A stretch of DNA of 64,000 bases from assembly GCA_022825235.1 (NCBI GenBank), contig JAJDYI010000007.1, positions 62,001-126,000 of the forward strand, written 5' to 3'. The translations under genes were made by a program, and so were the position numbers. Position 1 is the stretch's first letter. Each line of letters starts with the position of its first letter. The notes beneath the pieces were generated by a model. It was given only the letters and a program-made list of their open reading frames with translations. It was not told where the DNA came from and searched no databases. Source of the DNA: Alphaproteobacteria bacterium. GTDB lineage: Bacteria; Pseudomonadota; Alphaproteobacteria; TMED109. Below, piece by piece: positions 1-8,307 of this stretch.

Positions 1-1
1 C

Positions 2-178
2 TTGCTACAGGACGGCGGAAACCCGCCCGACTTCCCCAGTCAGCATTTGGCGTGCCGCCTGACGCGGTGGCCAGTTCGTCTGACGAAATGCATGATGAAG
101 CACGGCGCAGGACACTGCGTGGCTGAACAGGTCCGGGTGCAACGCCAGCCCGGTCCACGGTTTGGAGTGCTGTCTTGA
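2..178 (+). CDS. possible 3' end of an unidentified gene (partial)
   Basis: One plus-strand frame is open from the left edge to a TGA at 176-178 and has mostly G or C in the third codon position, as expected of a real gene in this genome. The roughly 58 visible residues are rich in Arg, His and Cys, and I do not recognise them. Its stop would overlap the TTG start proposed for the channel gene. The competing reading is non-coding leader; the sequence to the left is needed to decide. Confidence 0.25.
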   Translation: MLQDGGNPPDFPSQHLACRLTRWPVRLTKCMMKHGAGHCVAEQVRVQRQPGPRFGVLS

Positions 179-1104
179 AATTCCAAAACTTAACGGGTGT
201 GTCGCACTTGCTGCGACGCCGTGAGCATGCTGATGCGGTCGTTCCTCCACGCCCCCACGACAGCGCGGGAACGGAAACTGGCCGAGGGAGCCCAGCTGCT
301 GGAATACGTGACAGGATTCGTCGGCTGGTCGATGCACCCGCGTTTCACGCGACGACAATGACTGTCATCGTGCTCAATGCAATTGCGCTTGGACTCGAGA
401 CAGCTCCGACGGTGACCGCTGCAATCGGCCCCCAACTGCACGTCTTCGATCAGATCGTGATCACGCTCTTTTGCGTCGAGATCGGGCTTCGAATCATCGC
501 AAGAGGATTCCGGTTCTTTCGCGATCCGTGGGGGCTATTCGACTTCGCCGTCGTTGCGATCACCCTGGCTCCTGCCAGTGACTCGCTATTGATTCTCCGT
601 GCTTTACGCGTGCTGCGTGTGCTGCGCGTGGTGTCGGCGATTCCCCGGCTGCGCCGGGTGGTGGGGGCGTTACTGCACGCGGTCCCCGGAGTCGCCGCAA
701 TTGCGGTGCTGCTGTTGCTCATCTTCTATGTCTACGCCGTGATTACGACCAATTTGTTCGGCGTGGCTTACCCGGACTGGTTCGGAACCATCGGTGAATC
801 AATGTTTTCCCTGTTCCAGATCATGACGCTCGAAAGCTGGTCCATGGGTATCGTCCGTCCCATTCTTCAGCAGTTTCCGTGGGCATGGACCGTCTTCGTG
901 TCCTTTATCATCGTTTCCAGCTTTACCGTGCTCAATCTCTTCATTGCGATTGTGATCGATTCGATGCAAACGATTCACTCGAGCGAACAGGATGCTTCCG
1001 CATCCAAATCGGCTGGGAATCCGGCAGATTCCGAACCGGTACTCGAGGAGCTCAGGGCATTGCGCAGGGAATTTGCCGAATTTCGTGCACGGCACCCTGG
1101 CTAG
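175..1104 (+). CDS. voltage-gated cation (sodium) channel, BacNav/NaChBac type
   Basis: A single-domain six-helix voltage-gated channel that would assemble as a homotetramer in the inner membrane. The Arg-rich voltage sensor S4 lies at about residues 141-165, with a regular LRALRVLRVLR pattern. The pore loop carries TLESWSM (residues 218-224), nearly the NaChBac filter TLESWAS, which points to sodium selectivity. S6 follows at about 238-262. A short charged tail ending in ELRALRREFAEFRA could be the C-terminal coiled coil usual in this family. Length (309 aa) is a little above the family norm because of an N-terminal extension of about 45 residues. The start is TTG, chosen because GGAG sits 8 nt upstream; GTG at 199 is the alternative. 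The family is known from many marine and alkaliphilic bacteria; a role in motility or pH and sodium homeostasis is inference. Confidence 0.88.
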   Translation: MKFQNLTGVSHLLRRREHADAVVPPRPHDSAGTETGRGSPAAGIRDRIRRLVDAPAFHATTMTVIVLNAIALGLETAPTVTAAIGPQLHVFDQIVITLFCVEIGLRIIARGFRFFRDPWGLFDFAVVAITLAPASDSLLILRALRVLRVLRVVSAIPRLRRVVGALLHAVPGVAAIAVLLLLIFYVYAVITTNLFGVAYPDWFGTIGESMFSLFQIMTLESWSMGIVRPILQQFPWAWTVFVSFIIVSSFTVLNLFIAIVIDSMQTIHSSEQDASASKSAGNPADSEPVLEELRALRREFAEFRARHPG

Positions 1105-1183
1105 CAACCATGCCTGGGGCAGGATGAGGGAGCTGGCTGGCGGCGTTGCCGGTTCGAACTTCCGTCATGGTTCGCAATCTGGC

Positions 1184-1309
1184 CTACAAACGTACGTGCG
1201 TACCAACCCGCGCGTCCTGACCGTAGCAGTCTGCCCAGCCGGGCAGTGTGATCGCAGTGAGGACGGCAATGCCGCCCATCGCCAGTAACGCTGCCAGAAA
1301 TGCCTTCAT
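1184..1309 (-). CDS. 41-residue single-span membrane or secreted small protein
   Basis: A short minus-strand gene starts at an ATG whose complement lies at 1307-1309, preceded by a good AGGAGA ribosome-binding site 7 nt away. The product has an N-terminal hydrophobic stretch (MKAFLAALLAMGGIAVLTAI) followed by a short tail ending in DARVGTHVRL. That resembles the small signal-anchor proteins of about 40-60 residues with an SxRV-like tail that are common and uncharacterised in Alphaproteobacteria. It is encoded antisense in the gap between the channel and the DUF6494 gene. No function can be assigned. The hydrophobic segment plus the strong ribosome-binding site are the reasons to call it real. 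Confidence 0.5.
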   Translation of the reverse strand: MKAFLAALLAMGGIAVLTAITLPGWADCYGQDARVGTHVRL

Positions 1310-1400
1310 GGTTGTTCTCCTGCCGAACATGGCCATACGAACTAAATGTATCTTGCACGGGTAGGGCGGATTCCGCCACCGTCGCCTAAGGAGATCGTCG

Positions 1401-1604
1401 ATGGACGAAGAGATCCTCAACCGCAGCCTCCGCCGATTCCTGAAAACGTTGGGTGTCAACGCACAGCGTGAAATCGAGACAGCCGTGCGTTCGGCTTTGG
1501 CCGACAAGAGGCTGCCAGACAAGCCGCTGCAGGCGACGGCCGAGATCCATATCCCGGAGATTGATTTTCATTTCAAACTCGACGCCGTCATTCAATCCTC
1601 CTAA
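1401..1604 (+). CDS. DUF6494 family protein
   Basis: A 67-residue protein with the DUF6494 layout: an N-terminal helix beginning MDEEILNRSLRRFLKTLGV, then a QREIE..VR segment, then a beta-rich C-terminal half (ATAEIHIPEIDFHFKLDAVI). The start is secured by AAGGAG about 8 nt before the ATG. It lies 5 nt before fdhD and is probably cotranscribed with it and mobA. The family has no established function. The neighbourhood ties it here to formate dehydrogenase maturation, which is a guess from context only. Confidence 0.75.
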   Translation: MDEEILNRSLRRFLKTLGVNAQREIETAVRSALADKRLPDKPLQATAEIHIPEIDFHFKLDAVIQSS

Positions 1605-1609
1605 GTCAC

Positions 1610-2536
1610 ATGAATGAGCGGAGCGCAGCGGCCGGTTTGCCGGACAGTGGCGACGAAATCTCGTCGGGAGAGTTTCTGATCGCACCCAGTCCCGACGATC
1701 CGGATCTCACCCGCCGGGTATCGGGAATTGACCATGAAGGCCGGAGGAGAACTGCCTACGTCGTCGCAGAGCGACCGTTGACGATCTTCCTGAACGATCA
1801 GGAAATCGTGACGGCTATGACCGTGGGTGATCATCCGAAGCTGCTGGCGGTGGGCTACCTCGTCAACCAGGCCATGCTTCAGCGTGACGATACGCTGAGC
1901 GGGGTGGAGTACGACGAAGAGAGCGAAGTTGTGGTGGTAAGAACGGAGCGTGCTACTGACTACGAAGAAACGATGCGCCATCGTATTCGTACTTCCGGAT
2001 GTGCAGTGGGCACAGTCTTCGGTCAGGTGATGGAAAGTTTCGAGGACGTCATGCTGGACCCGGATGTTCGGATCCGGACGTCTACCCTCTATACCCTCAG
2101 CCGCAAGATCACCCTGCAGCCCTCGCTCTATCTCAAGTCCGGCGCGATCCACGGATGCGCCCTTTGCGAGGGGGAACGGGTACTCCTGTACGTCGAAGAC
2201 GTCGGCCGGCACAACGCGGCGGACAAGATTGCCGGCTGGCTATGGCTCAATCGTGTCGACGCGTCACGAATGCTTCTCTATACCACCGGCCGCCTGACCA
2301 GCGAGATGGTGATCAAGACGGTGCAAATGAACATCCCGGCCCTGGTATCGAGGTCGGGATTTACTGCGCAGGGCGTGGAACTCGCGGAGCAAGCCAACTT
2401 GACGTTGGTCGGGCGGGTACGCGGCCGGCGATTCCTGGCACTTGCGGGAACGCAGCGCCTGATCCTGGATGTCGATCCGTCGGAGGTTCCAGACGATCCG
2501 CCAGCCAGCATTCGAAAGGGCGCGGCACCTCAATAA
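1610..2536 (+). CDS. fdhD: formate dehydrogenase accessory sulfurtransferase FdhD
   Basis: FdhD transfers sulfur from the cysteine desulfurase IscS to the bis-MGD cofactor so that formate dehydrogenases become active; it acts in the cytoplasm. Recognisable segments are the SGCAVGTVFG loop at about 129-138, the VEDVGRHNAADKIAGW block at about 195-210, and TTGRLTSEMVIKT with IPALVSRSGFT further on. The sulfur-carrying loop has a single Cys (C131, CAVG) in place of the CxxC loop of E. coli FdhD, and there is a second CxxC (C183, C186, in GCALCEGER) just before the DVGRHNA block. Its TAA stop overlaps the mobA ATG by one base (TAATG), so the pair is probably translationally coupled. No formate dehydrogenase subunit is present in this window. 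Confidence 0.93.
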   Translation: MNERSAAAGLPDSGDEISSGEFLIAPSPDDPDLTRRVSGIDHEGRRRTAYVVAERPLTIFLNDQEIVTAMTVGDHPKLLAVGYLVNQAMLQRDDTLSGVEYDEESEVVVVRTERATDYEETMRHRIRTSGCAVGTVFGQVMESFEDVMLDPDVRIRTSTLYTLSRKITLQPSLYLKSGAIHGCALCEGERVLLYVEDVGRHNAADKIAGWLWLNRVDASRMLLYTTGRLTSEMVIKTVQMNIPALVSRSGFTAQGVELAEQANLTLVGRVRGRRFLALAGTQRLILDVDPSEVPDDPPASIRKGAAPQ

Positions 2537-3171
2537 TGTCGGGCAGGATCCGGGTCGGCGCGTTGCTCGCCGGCGGTCGGGGGACGCGCCTGCGACGGGG
2601 CGACAAGGGGCTGGTCGAAGTTGCCGGGCGTCCCATGATTGCGCACGTCCATTGTCGCCTGGCACCTCAGGCCGATCGCATCGTGATCAATGCCAACGGC
2701 GACCATGTGCGATTTCGGTTCCTCGGCGCGCCGGTCATTCCCGACAGCTTTGTGGATACCGGAGGCGCAGGTCCGCTAGCCGGCATTCATGCGGTGCTCA
2801 CGTGGGCAAGACACGAAGCCGGCCCATCCGCATTGGTCGTAACGGTTCCGGTCGACTCGCCGTTCCTGCCGATGAATCTCGTTTCCAGGCTCGAGGAGTC
2901 ACGCCAGCGAACGGAAGCGGACATCTCGGTGGCAAGTTCCGGTGGACGCCGACATCCGGTCGTGGCGTGCTGGCCCGTCACGCTTCTTGCCGAACTCCGG
3001 GAAGCTTTGAATGACGGTGTCCGCAAGATCGACGCCTTCACCTCCGCGTACCGCGTATCCGCCGTCGAGTGGCAGGTAGGCTCTGTCGATCCGTTCTTTA
3101 ATGTCAACACCGAAGAAGATCTCTCTCGGGCGGACGGTCTCGCGGCCGATCCGCTGCTTCAACTGGACTGA
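2536..3171 (+). CDS. mobA: molybdenum cofactor guanylyltransferase MobA
   Basis: MobA adds GMP to Mo-molybdopterin to make the MGD and bis-MGD cofactor used by formate dehydrogenase and other oxidoreductases. The N-terminal nucleotidyltransferase signature is LLAGGRGTRLRRGDKGLVEV at residues 9-28, followed by GGAGPLAGIHAVL and VPVDSPFLP, which carries the metal-binding Asp. The C-terminus has the FFNVNTEEDL segment typical of MobA. At 211 residues it has normal family length. The ATG is chosen because it overlaps the fdhD stop as TAATG and removes an unsupported upstream extension. Together with fdhD it forms a compact formate dehydrogenase cofactor cassette. Confidence 0.92.
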   Translation: MSGRIRVGALLAGGRGTRLRRGDKGLVEVAGRPMIAHVHCRLAPQADRIVINANGDHVRFRFLGAPVIPDSFVDTGGAGPLAGIHAVLTWARHEAGPSALVVTVPVDSPFLPMNLVSRLEESRQRTEADISVASSGGRRHPVVACWPVTLLAELREALNDGVRKIDAFTSAYRVSAVEWQVGSVDPFFNVNTEEDLSRADGLAADPLLQLD

Positions 3172-3543
3172 AAGCCGACCAAGCGCAGCCCTGCCGCTTT
3201 CCGGGATCTTCGCTGCTTCCGCGGGCGGGCCTGCTGCGCGTGAGTTCCCGACACCGGCCGATCCGACGTGCTGTGGAGTTGCCGACAACCCTGCGTCACA
3301 AGGCCTGCACTCCGGGAATGTCGTGGCAACGGGGGCAGGGGACGATATCCCGCCCGGCCTGCATGAGGCATTGACTCAGAGCCAGACGGAGGCCATCGGA
3401 ACGTCCCCCAGCTGACCGCCATTGGCTCGGTCGACCGCCGCGCGCGGAGTCCCCTGCCTGCATCGTCAGTTCGTCGGTGAAACCGAGTTCTCCACCTATA
3501 CTGCCGGCCATTCCACTGTCGATGGCTCCGGGGGGACGCGCAC
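3172..3543. other. intergenic region, no convincing gene
   Basis: These 372 bases separate mobA from the aminotransferase. No open frame with a credible start, ribosome-binding site and recognisable product was found. A minus-strand frame contains a CPRCH heme-like motif near 3315-3330, but the reading frame closes about seven residues later and nothing around it looks like a cytochrome. The promoter of the aminotransferase-uvrB unit presumably lies in its right half; I could not pick out clear -35/-10 boxes. Confidence 0.4.
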
Positions 3544-4740
3544 GTGTCGAATCTCGCACTTGTGGAGGGAATGAACCGGCTCGGGACCGAGAGCGCGTTT
3601 GTTGTGCTTGCTCGTGCAGCCGAGCTCGAGCGTCACGGCCATGACGTGATCAACCTGGGCATTGGGCAGCCCGATTTCCGCACTCCCGGCCACATCGTCG
3701 AGGCTGCTGTGAAAGCCTTGCGAGATGGCCACCACGGCTACACGCCTGCCAACGGGATTCTCCCGCTCCGGGAGGCAGTTGCCGCTGATATCTCTGCACG
3801 TCGCGGTGTAGAGGTGAACCCCGACCATGTGGTGGTGGTTCCGGGCGGCAAGGTCACCATGTGGCACGCAATTCTCATGTTTGGCGCACCCGGGCACGAA
3901 ATCATGTACCCCAATCCGGGGTTTCCCATTTACGAATCGGCAATTCGATTTACCGGCGCCACACCCGTACCGATTGCGCTTGCCGAGACAGACGGATTCG
4001 CATTCGATCCCGACGATGTGCTTGCCCGGGTGACGGAAAAGACGCGTTTGATCATCGTCAACAGTCCGGCAAACCCCACTGGAGGTGTGATTCCTCTTTC
4101 GGTGCTGGACCGGCTCGCAGAGGGCCTTGCCGATTTTCCACAAGTGGCCATTCTGTCGGACGAGATCTATTCGAGAATCGTGTACGCAGGGTCTGAATTC
4201 GGGTCGATGCTGCGTTACTCGCATCTGCGTGACCGTCTCATCATGCTGGACGGATGGTCCAAGACCTATGCCATGACAGGTTGGCGGATCGGTTACGCAG
4301 TCTGGCCGGAATCGCTTGTCGAGCACGCGGCGCGGCTGAACATCAACTCGATCAGCTGTACGAATGCCGCGACCCAGCACGCGGCCGTTGCTGCGCTCAA
4401 GGGGCCCCAGGACGACGTCGAAACGATGGTCAGAGCGTTCGCAGAGCGTCGGGAAGCGCTGATTGAGGAAATTGCCACGCTGCCGGGCTTCCGGATGATC
4501 CGCCCGGAAGGTGCCTTCTACGCGATGCCCAACATCGAAGGTACCGGCATCCCGGCCCTGGAACTGCAGGATCGCCTGCTCGAGGAACTGCACATCGCAA
4601 CCGTTGCGGGCACGAGCTTCGGGGCCTTAGGCGAGGGTTATATCCGCCTGAGCTATGCGGCGGGTATCGATGAGATCCGCACGGCAATGGGACGGATACG
4701 CGATTTGGCCAAAGCCGAGGGTTGGGGCTCGCATTCGTGA
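3544..4740 (+). CDS. pyridoxal-phosphate class I/II aminotransferase (aspartate aminotransferase-like)
   Basis: A 398-residue fold-type I aminotransferase. Visible signatures are [11 protein letters not shown] (N-terminal arm), [16 protein letters not shown], the NSPANPTGG loop (substrate-carboxylate and PLP contacts), [10 protein letters not shown] with the PLP-binding Asp and Tyr, and the Schiff-base Lys in [13 protein letters not shown]. The C-terminal Arg in EGYIRLSYA binds the substrate alpha-carboxylate. Substrate cannot be fixed from sequence; the closest general type is the aspartate/aromatic transaminase-like group. The start is GTG, since the next in-frame candidates would remove the N-terminal arm. 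The stop overlaps the probable uvrB start as GTGA, so the two are transcribed together. Confidence 0.88.
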   Translation: MSNLALVEGMNRLGTESAFVVLARAAELERHGHDVINLGIGQPDFRTPGHIVEAAVKALRDGHHGYTPANGILPLREAVAADISARRGVEVNPDHVVVVPGGKVTMWHAILMFGAPGHEIMYPNPGFPIYESAIRFTGATPVPIALAETDGFAFDPDDVLARVTEKTRLIIVNSPANPTGGVIPLSVLDRLAEGLADFPQVAILSDEIYSRIVYAGSEFGSMLRYSHLRDRLIMLDGWSKTYAMTGWRIGYAVWPESLVEHAARLNINSISCTNAATQHAAVAALKGPQDDVETMVRAFAERREALIEEIATLPGFRMIRPEGAFYAMPNIEGTGIPALELQDRLLEELHIATVAGTSFGALGEGYIRLSYAAGIDEIRTAMGRIRDLAKAEGWGSHS

Positions 4741-6848
4741 ACCAGGTAGTCGACCTGATGCCAGAGCACGTCGCGAAGATCATTAACGAGTTCAAGCTGG
4801 TAGCAGAAGTCGACCCGGCAGGAGATCAGCCGAAGGCAATTGACGAACTTGTCGATGGGCTGGAACAGGGTCAACGTGAACAGGTACTCCTGGGAGTCAC
4901 CGGTTCTGGCAAGACATTCACGATGGCGCACGTGATTCAGCGCCTGCAGCGCACATCGTTGATCCTTGCCCACAACAAGACTCTCGCGGCGCAACTCTAC
5001 GGCGAGATGAAATCGTTGTTTCCGAAGAATGCTGTCGAGTACTTCGTCTCCTATTACGACTACTACCAGCCTGAAGCCTACGTTCCCCGAACCGACACCT
5101 ACATCGAGAAGGACGCCTCGATAAACGAGCACATCGATCGCATGCGCCACGCGGCAACCCGTGCCCTGTTTGAGCAAAGCCACGTGATCATCGTGGCCAG
5201 CGTCTCCTGCATCTACGGAATCGGGCCGCTCGAAACCTATACCCGAATGATCATCGAACTAAAGATGGGCGGCAGAATCGAAAGGAACACGCTCCTCTCT
5301 CGCCTCGTCGAACTGCACTATCGTCGGAACGACATGAACCTGGTCCGTGGGACCTTCCGGGCCCGGGGAGACACCGTCGAGGTCTTTCCGGCCCATCTCG
5401 AGGATCGCGCGTGGCGGATTGATCTCTTTGGCGACACGGTGGACCGTCTTGCTGAGTTCGACCCGCTGACTGGTGAGCGCACCGGCACGATGGAGGAAGT
5501 CCGGATCTACGCGAATAGCCATTACGTCACGCCAAAACCCACCTTGAATCAGGCTATTGAGCGGATTCGCGTCGAACTCGCCGAGCGACTCGGTGAACTC
5601 GAGGCATCGGGAAAATTGCTGGAACGTCAGCGTCTCGAAGAACGGACAAATTTCGATCTGGAAATGATGAGCGCGACGGGAAGTTGTGCGGGTATCGAGA
5701 ATTACTCCCGGTATCTCACCGGGCGCCAGCCGGGAGAACCGCCTCCCACGCTGTTTGAGTACTTGCCGCAGAACTCACTCTTGTTTGTCGACGAGAGTCA
5801 CGTCACGGTCCCGCAGGTGCGGGGGATGTTTCGGGGGGATTTCAACCGCAAGACGACACTCGCCCAGCACGGATTTCGACTCCCTTCGTGCGTCGACAAC
5901 CGACCCCTGAAGTTTGAGGAATGGGACGCCATGCGACCTGCCACGGTACTGGTATCGGCGACACCCGGTCCGTGGGAGCTCGAGCACACGGGTGGTAAGG
6001 CAGTCGAACAAGTCATCCGGCCAACAGGCCTGGTGGATCCTGAATGCGAAGTTCGACCCGCAGGCAACCAGGTGGATGACCTGTTGGGAGAAGCGCGGGC
6101 TGTGGCCGAAGGAGGCGGCAGAGTGCTCGTGACGACCCTGACGAAACGGATGGCCGAAAATCTGACCGAGTACCTCGAGGAATCAGGGCTACGTGTTCGT
6201 TACCTGCACTCCGATGTCGACACTCTGGAACGAATTGAGATCATCCGTGACCTACGGCGCGGAGTTTTCGACATTCTGGTGGGCATCAACCTCCTGCGGG
6301 AAGGCCTGGACATTCCCGAATGCGCGTTGGTCGCCATTCTGGATGCGGACAAGGAGGGATTTCTCCGCTCTCGCACGTCGCTCATTCAGACGATTGGCCG
6401 GGCGGCACGGAACGTTGATGGACGCGTCATCCTGTACGCCGACCAAGAGACCGAATCGCTTAGGGGCGCCCTGGAGGAAACCCGTCGGCGCCGGGATCTC
6501 CAGATGAAGTGGAATCACACGCATGGAATTCAGGCCGAATCAGTGCGCAAAGCGATCGCCGACGTACTAGGGAGCATCCATGAACAGGATCACGTGACGG
6601 TTGAGATTGATCCCGAGATTCCGCATCGTATCGGACATAATCGGGAAGCCTACGAAGCTGAGCTGGAGGAGCGCATGCACCGCCATGCCGCTGCACTTGA
6701 ATTCGAGGAGGCTGCGCAGGTGCGGGACGAATTGAAGGCGCTCCGCGATAACGATCTCGGCATCCCTTCGAGAGCGGGGCCGAAATCGCCGCCGCGGCGG
6801 CGGCGAACCGTGAGGAATTCGGGCCGCACCCGTTCAAGGCATCGCTGA
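4737..6848 (+). CDS. uvrB: excinuclease ABC subunit UvrB
   Basis: UvrB is the damage-verification helicase of nucleotide excision repair; it loads with UvrA and recruits UvrC for incision. All landmarks are present: GDQPKAI, Walker A GVTGSGKT, the damage-probing beta-hairpin region [23 protein letters not shown] (motif II), [13 protein letters not shown] and QTIGRAARN (motif VI). The UVR domain near the C-terminus ([18 protein letters not shown]) contacts UvrC. GTG at 4737 gives a 4-nt GTGA overlap with the aminotransferase; ATG at 4758 is an equally sensible start seven codons later. The tail after the UVR motif is a basic extension of about 30 residues rich in Arg and Pro. uvrC lies 1.5 kb downstream; uvrA is not in the window. 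Confidence 0.97.
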   Translation: MNQVVDLMPEHVAKIINEFKLVAEVDPAGDQPKAIDELVDGLEQGQREQVLLGVTGSGKTFTMAHVIQRLQRTSLILAHNKTLAAQLYGEMKSLFPKNAVEYFVSYYDYYQPEAYVPRTDTYIEKDASINEHIDRMRHAATRALFEQSHVIIVASVSCIYGIGPLETYTRMIIELKMGGRIERNTLLSRLVELHYRRNDMNLVRGTFRARGDTVEVFPAHLEDRAWRIDLFGDTVDRLAEFDPLTGERTGTMEEVRIYANSHYVTPKPTLNQAIERIRVELAERLGELEASGKLLERQRLEERTNFDLEMMSATGSCAGIENYSRYLTGRQPGEPPPTLFEYLPQNSLLFVDESHVTVPQVRGMFRGDFNRKTTLAQHGFRLPSCVDNRPLKFEEWDAMRPATVLVSATPGPWELEHTGGKAVEQVIRPTGLVDPECEVRPAGNQVDDLLGEARAVAEGGGRVLVTTLTKRMAENLTEYLEESGLRVRYLHSDVDTLERIEIIRDLRRGVFDILVGINLLREGLDIPECALVAILDADKEGFLRSRTSLIQTIGRAARNVDGRVILYADQETESLRGALEETRRRRDLQMKWNHTHGIQAESVRKAIADVLGSIHEQDHVTVEIDPEIPHRIGHNREAYEAELEERMHRHAAALEFEEAAQVRDELKALRDNDLGIPSRAGPKSPPRRRRTVRNSGRTRSRHR

Positions 6849-6849
6849 G

Positions 6850-7623
6850 GTGGGGGACAACTCAAGAAAAGGCACGGCGCTTGTCACCGGGGGAGCCCGC
6901 CGCATCGGGGCCGCCCTCGTGAGGTCGCTTGCCGGCCTGGGGCATCCCGTCGCCGTACATTACAAGCAGTCCAGGGAAGCGGCCTCGAAACTCGCGAATG
7001 GAATCGAGGCCGCTGGGGGAACGGCTCGAACGTTCGCGGCGGATCTGCGATCGGAAGACGCTGCCCGGCACCTGTTGCGGGCAGTAACAGAACAGCTCGG
7101 CCCCTGTACGATCCTGGTCAATAACGCTTCGCATTTTGCGCACGATACGCTGCGTACTGGAACACGGGCGTCCTGGGACGACCACCTTGAACTGAACCTT
7201 CGGGCTCCGCTGGTGCTTAGTCGCACCTTCGCCGAGCTGCTTCCCGCATCGATGCCGGGTTTGATCGTAAATCTGCTTGACCCCAGGGTTTGGACCGTGA
7301 CTCCGCACTATCTGTCGTACAGCGTCAGTCGGGCAGGATTGTGGGCTGCCACCCGCATTCTCGCGTTGGAGCTGGCCCCGCAGATCCGGGTCAACGCGAT
7401 TGGTCCCGGACCAACGCTGTCCAGCCAGTCCGAGGGAGAGGCCGGTTTCCGTGCCACGCGGGGTCGCCTTCCGTTGTCACCTGGTCCTTCTCCTGACGAC
7501 ATCTCTGAGGCGCTCGTCTATTTGGTGCATGCCAAGTCGGTCACGGGGCAGATGATCGCGCCTGACGGTGGTCAGCACCTTGGCTGGCTTCACCCCGCTC
7601 CGAACGAACCGGTTCGTGGTTGA
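6850..7623 (+). CDS. short-chain dehydrogenase/reductase beside folB
   Basis: A 257-residue SDR with the NADP-binding TGGARRIGAALVRSL glycine motif at the N-terminus and VNNAS in beta-4. The position directly before folB suggests a pteridine reductase or dihydromonapterin reductase (FolM-like) role in the folate/pterin pathway; this is inference from neighbours and the TGGARRIG motif. The catalytic YxxxK reads YSVSR (codons tac agc gtc agt cgg), so the usual active-site Lys is Arg. The surrounding block LWAATRILALELAPQIRVNAIGPG is otherwise typical. The start is GTG directly after the uvrB stop. The end overlaps folB. Confidence 0.82.
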   Translation: MGDNSRKGTALVTGGARRIGAALVRSLAGLGHPVAVHYKQSREAASKLANGIEAAGGTARTFAADLRSEDAARHLLRAVTEQLGPCTILVNNASHFAHDTLRTGTRASWDDHLELNLRAPLVLSRTFAELLPASMPGLIVNLLDPRVWTVTPHYLSYSVSRAGLWAATRILALELAPQIRVNAIGPGPTLSSQSEGEAGFRATRGRLPLSPGPSPDDISEALVYLVHAKSVTGQMIAPDGGQHLGWLHPAPNEPVRG

Positions 7624-7969
7624 ATCTCGCACGCTCCTCGTCAAGGGCCTTGAACTGGAGTGCCTCATTGGCGTCCATCAACACGAGCGCAGCAGTGTGC
7701 AGCGCGTCCTCGTCGACGTCGAACTGGAGGTGAAACCGATTCGGCACGGAGATGATCTCAATTGTGTCGTCAGCTACGAAGATGTAGTAGCTGTCGTTCG
7801 TCGGCTGGCTGACGGCGGCCACATTCAGCTGGTGGAAACCTTGGCTGAACGTGTGGCCGCCTGTTGTTTGAAGTTCGACGGCGCGGTCAGGGTTAGCGTC
7901 ACGATCCTCAAGCCTGACGTCCTCCCCGGCGCGGCAGCCTTGGGAGTACGGGTGCAGCAAACTCTCTGA
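7616..7969 (+). CDS. folB: dihydroneopterin aldolase FolB
   Basis: FolB cleaves dihydroneopterin to 6-hydroxymethyl-dihydropterin and glycolaldehyde in folate biosynthesis. The protein shows the family pattern LLVKGLELECLIGVHQHER near the N-terminus, a central VSYEDV segment, and HIQLVETLAERVAACCL, which includes the conserved active-site Glu region, then VSVTILKP at the C-terminus. About 117 residues is normal. I chose GTG at 7616, which overlaps the SDR stop by 8 nt and starts about seven residues before the first strand; GTG at 7568 would add 16 residues and overlap 56 nt. Neither has a strong ribosome-binding site. Confidence 0.88.
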   Translation: MVESRTLLVKGLELECLIGVHQHERSSVQRVLVDVELEVKPIRHGDDLNCVVSYEDVVAVVRRLADGGHIQLVETLAERVAACCLKFDGAVRVSVTILKPDVLPGAAALGVRVQQTL

Positions 7970-8021
7970 GTACCTGTCAATTCAGGGCTGTATCTGCTAC
8001 CAACCTGTAGTTGCAGGCGTT

Positions 8022-8240
8022 TTATTCACAAGAAGCGTGTGCGGCGACAAGAGCACTGACCGGAGGCCAGCCACGAAGGGGACATCTGCCGCTCCTCGGC
8101 CGGTGATAACGTAAGAGACGCAAATTCAACAGGTTAATATCCTGCACTGAAAACTGGCACTGGCGCTTTCCAATCTGTTTCCCCATTAGACACAAGAAAT
8201 TGAGCGGACCACGGCAATGTTTTCCACAGTGTTTTCCACA
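8022..8240. promoter_or_regulatory. three DnaA-box-like sites in the folB-uvrC gap
   Basis: The gap between folB and uvrC (7970-8307) contains TTATTCACA at 8022-8030 and two tandem TTTTCCACA copies at 8220-8228 and 8232-8240, the pair spaced 12 bp start to start. All three match the relaxed DnaA consensus TTWTNCACA on the plus strand. The gap is richer in A and T than the flanking genes and includes a ttaatat stretch around 8130. Two readings fit: DnaA-linked control of the uvrC promoter, or part of a replication origin or DnaA-titration site. Chance occurrence of three such sites in about 220 bp is possible but not likely. Confidence 0.45.
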
Positions 8241-8307
8241 ATTGCGACTGAAATGGGGCTTTGAGCCTTGCGGTTGAATGCGCACCTTAAGAAGGCCAAA
8301 GTCAGGC

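Noticed and set aside
3296-3340. CPRCH heme-like motif on the minus strand
   Set aside because: The frame ends within a few residues of the motif, without a signal peptide or a heme ligand region, so it is chance.
3496-4593. Minus-strand frame of 365 codons under the aminotransferase
   Set aside because: The aminotransferase on the plus strand has every PLP motif, and this frame is Arg- and His-rich antisense noise.
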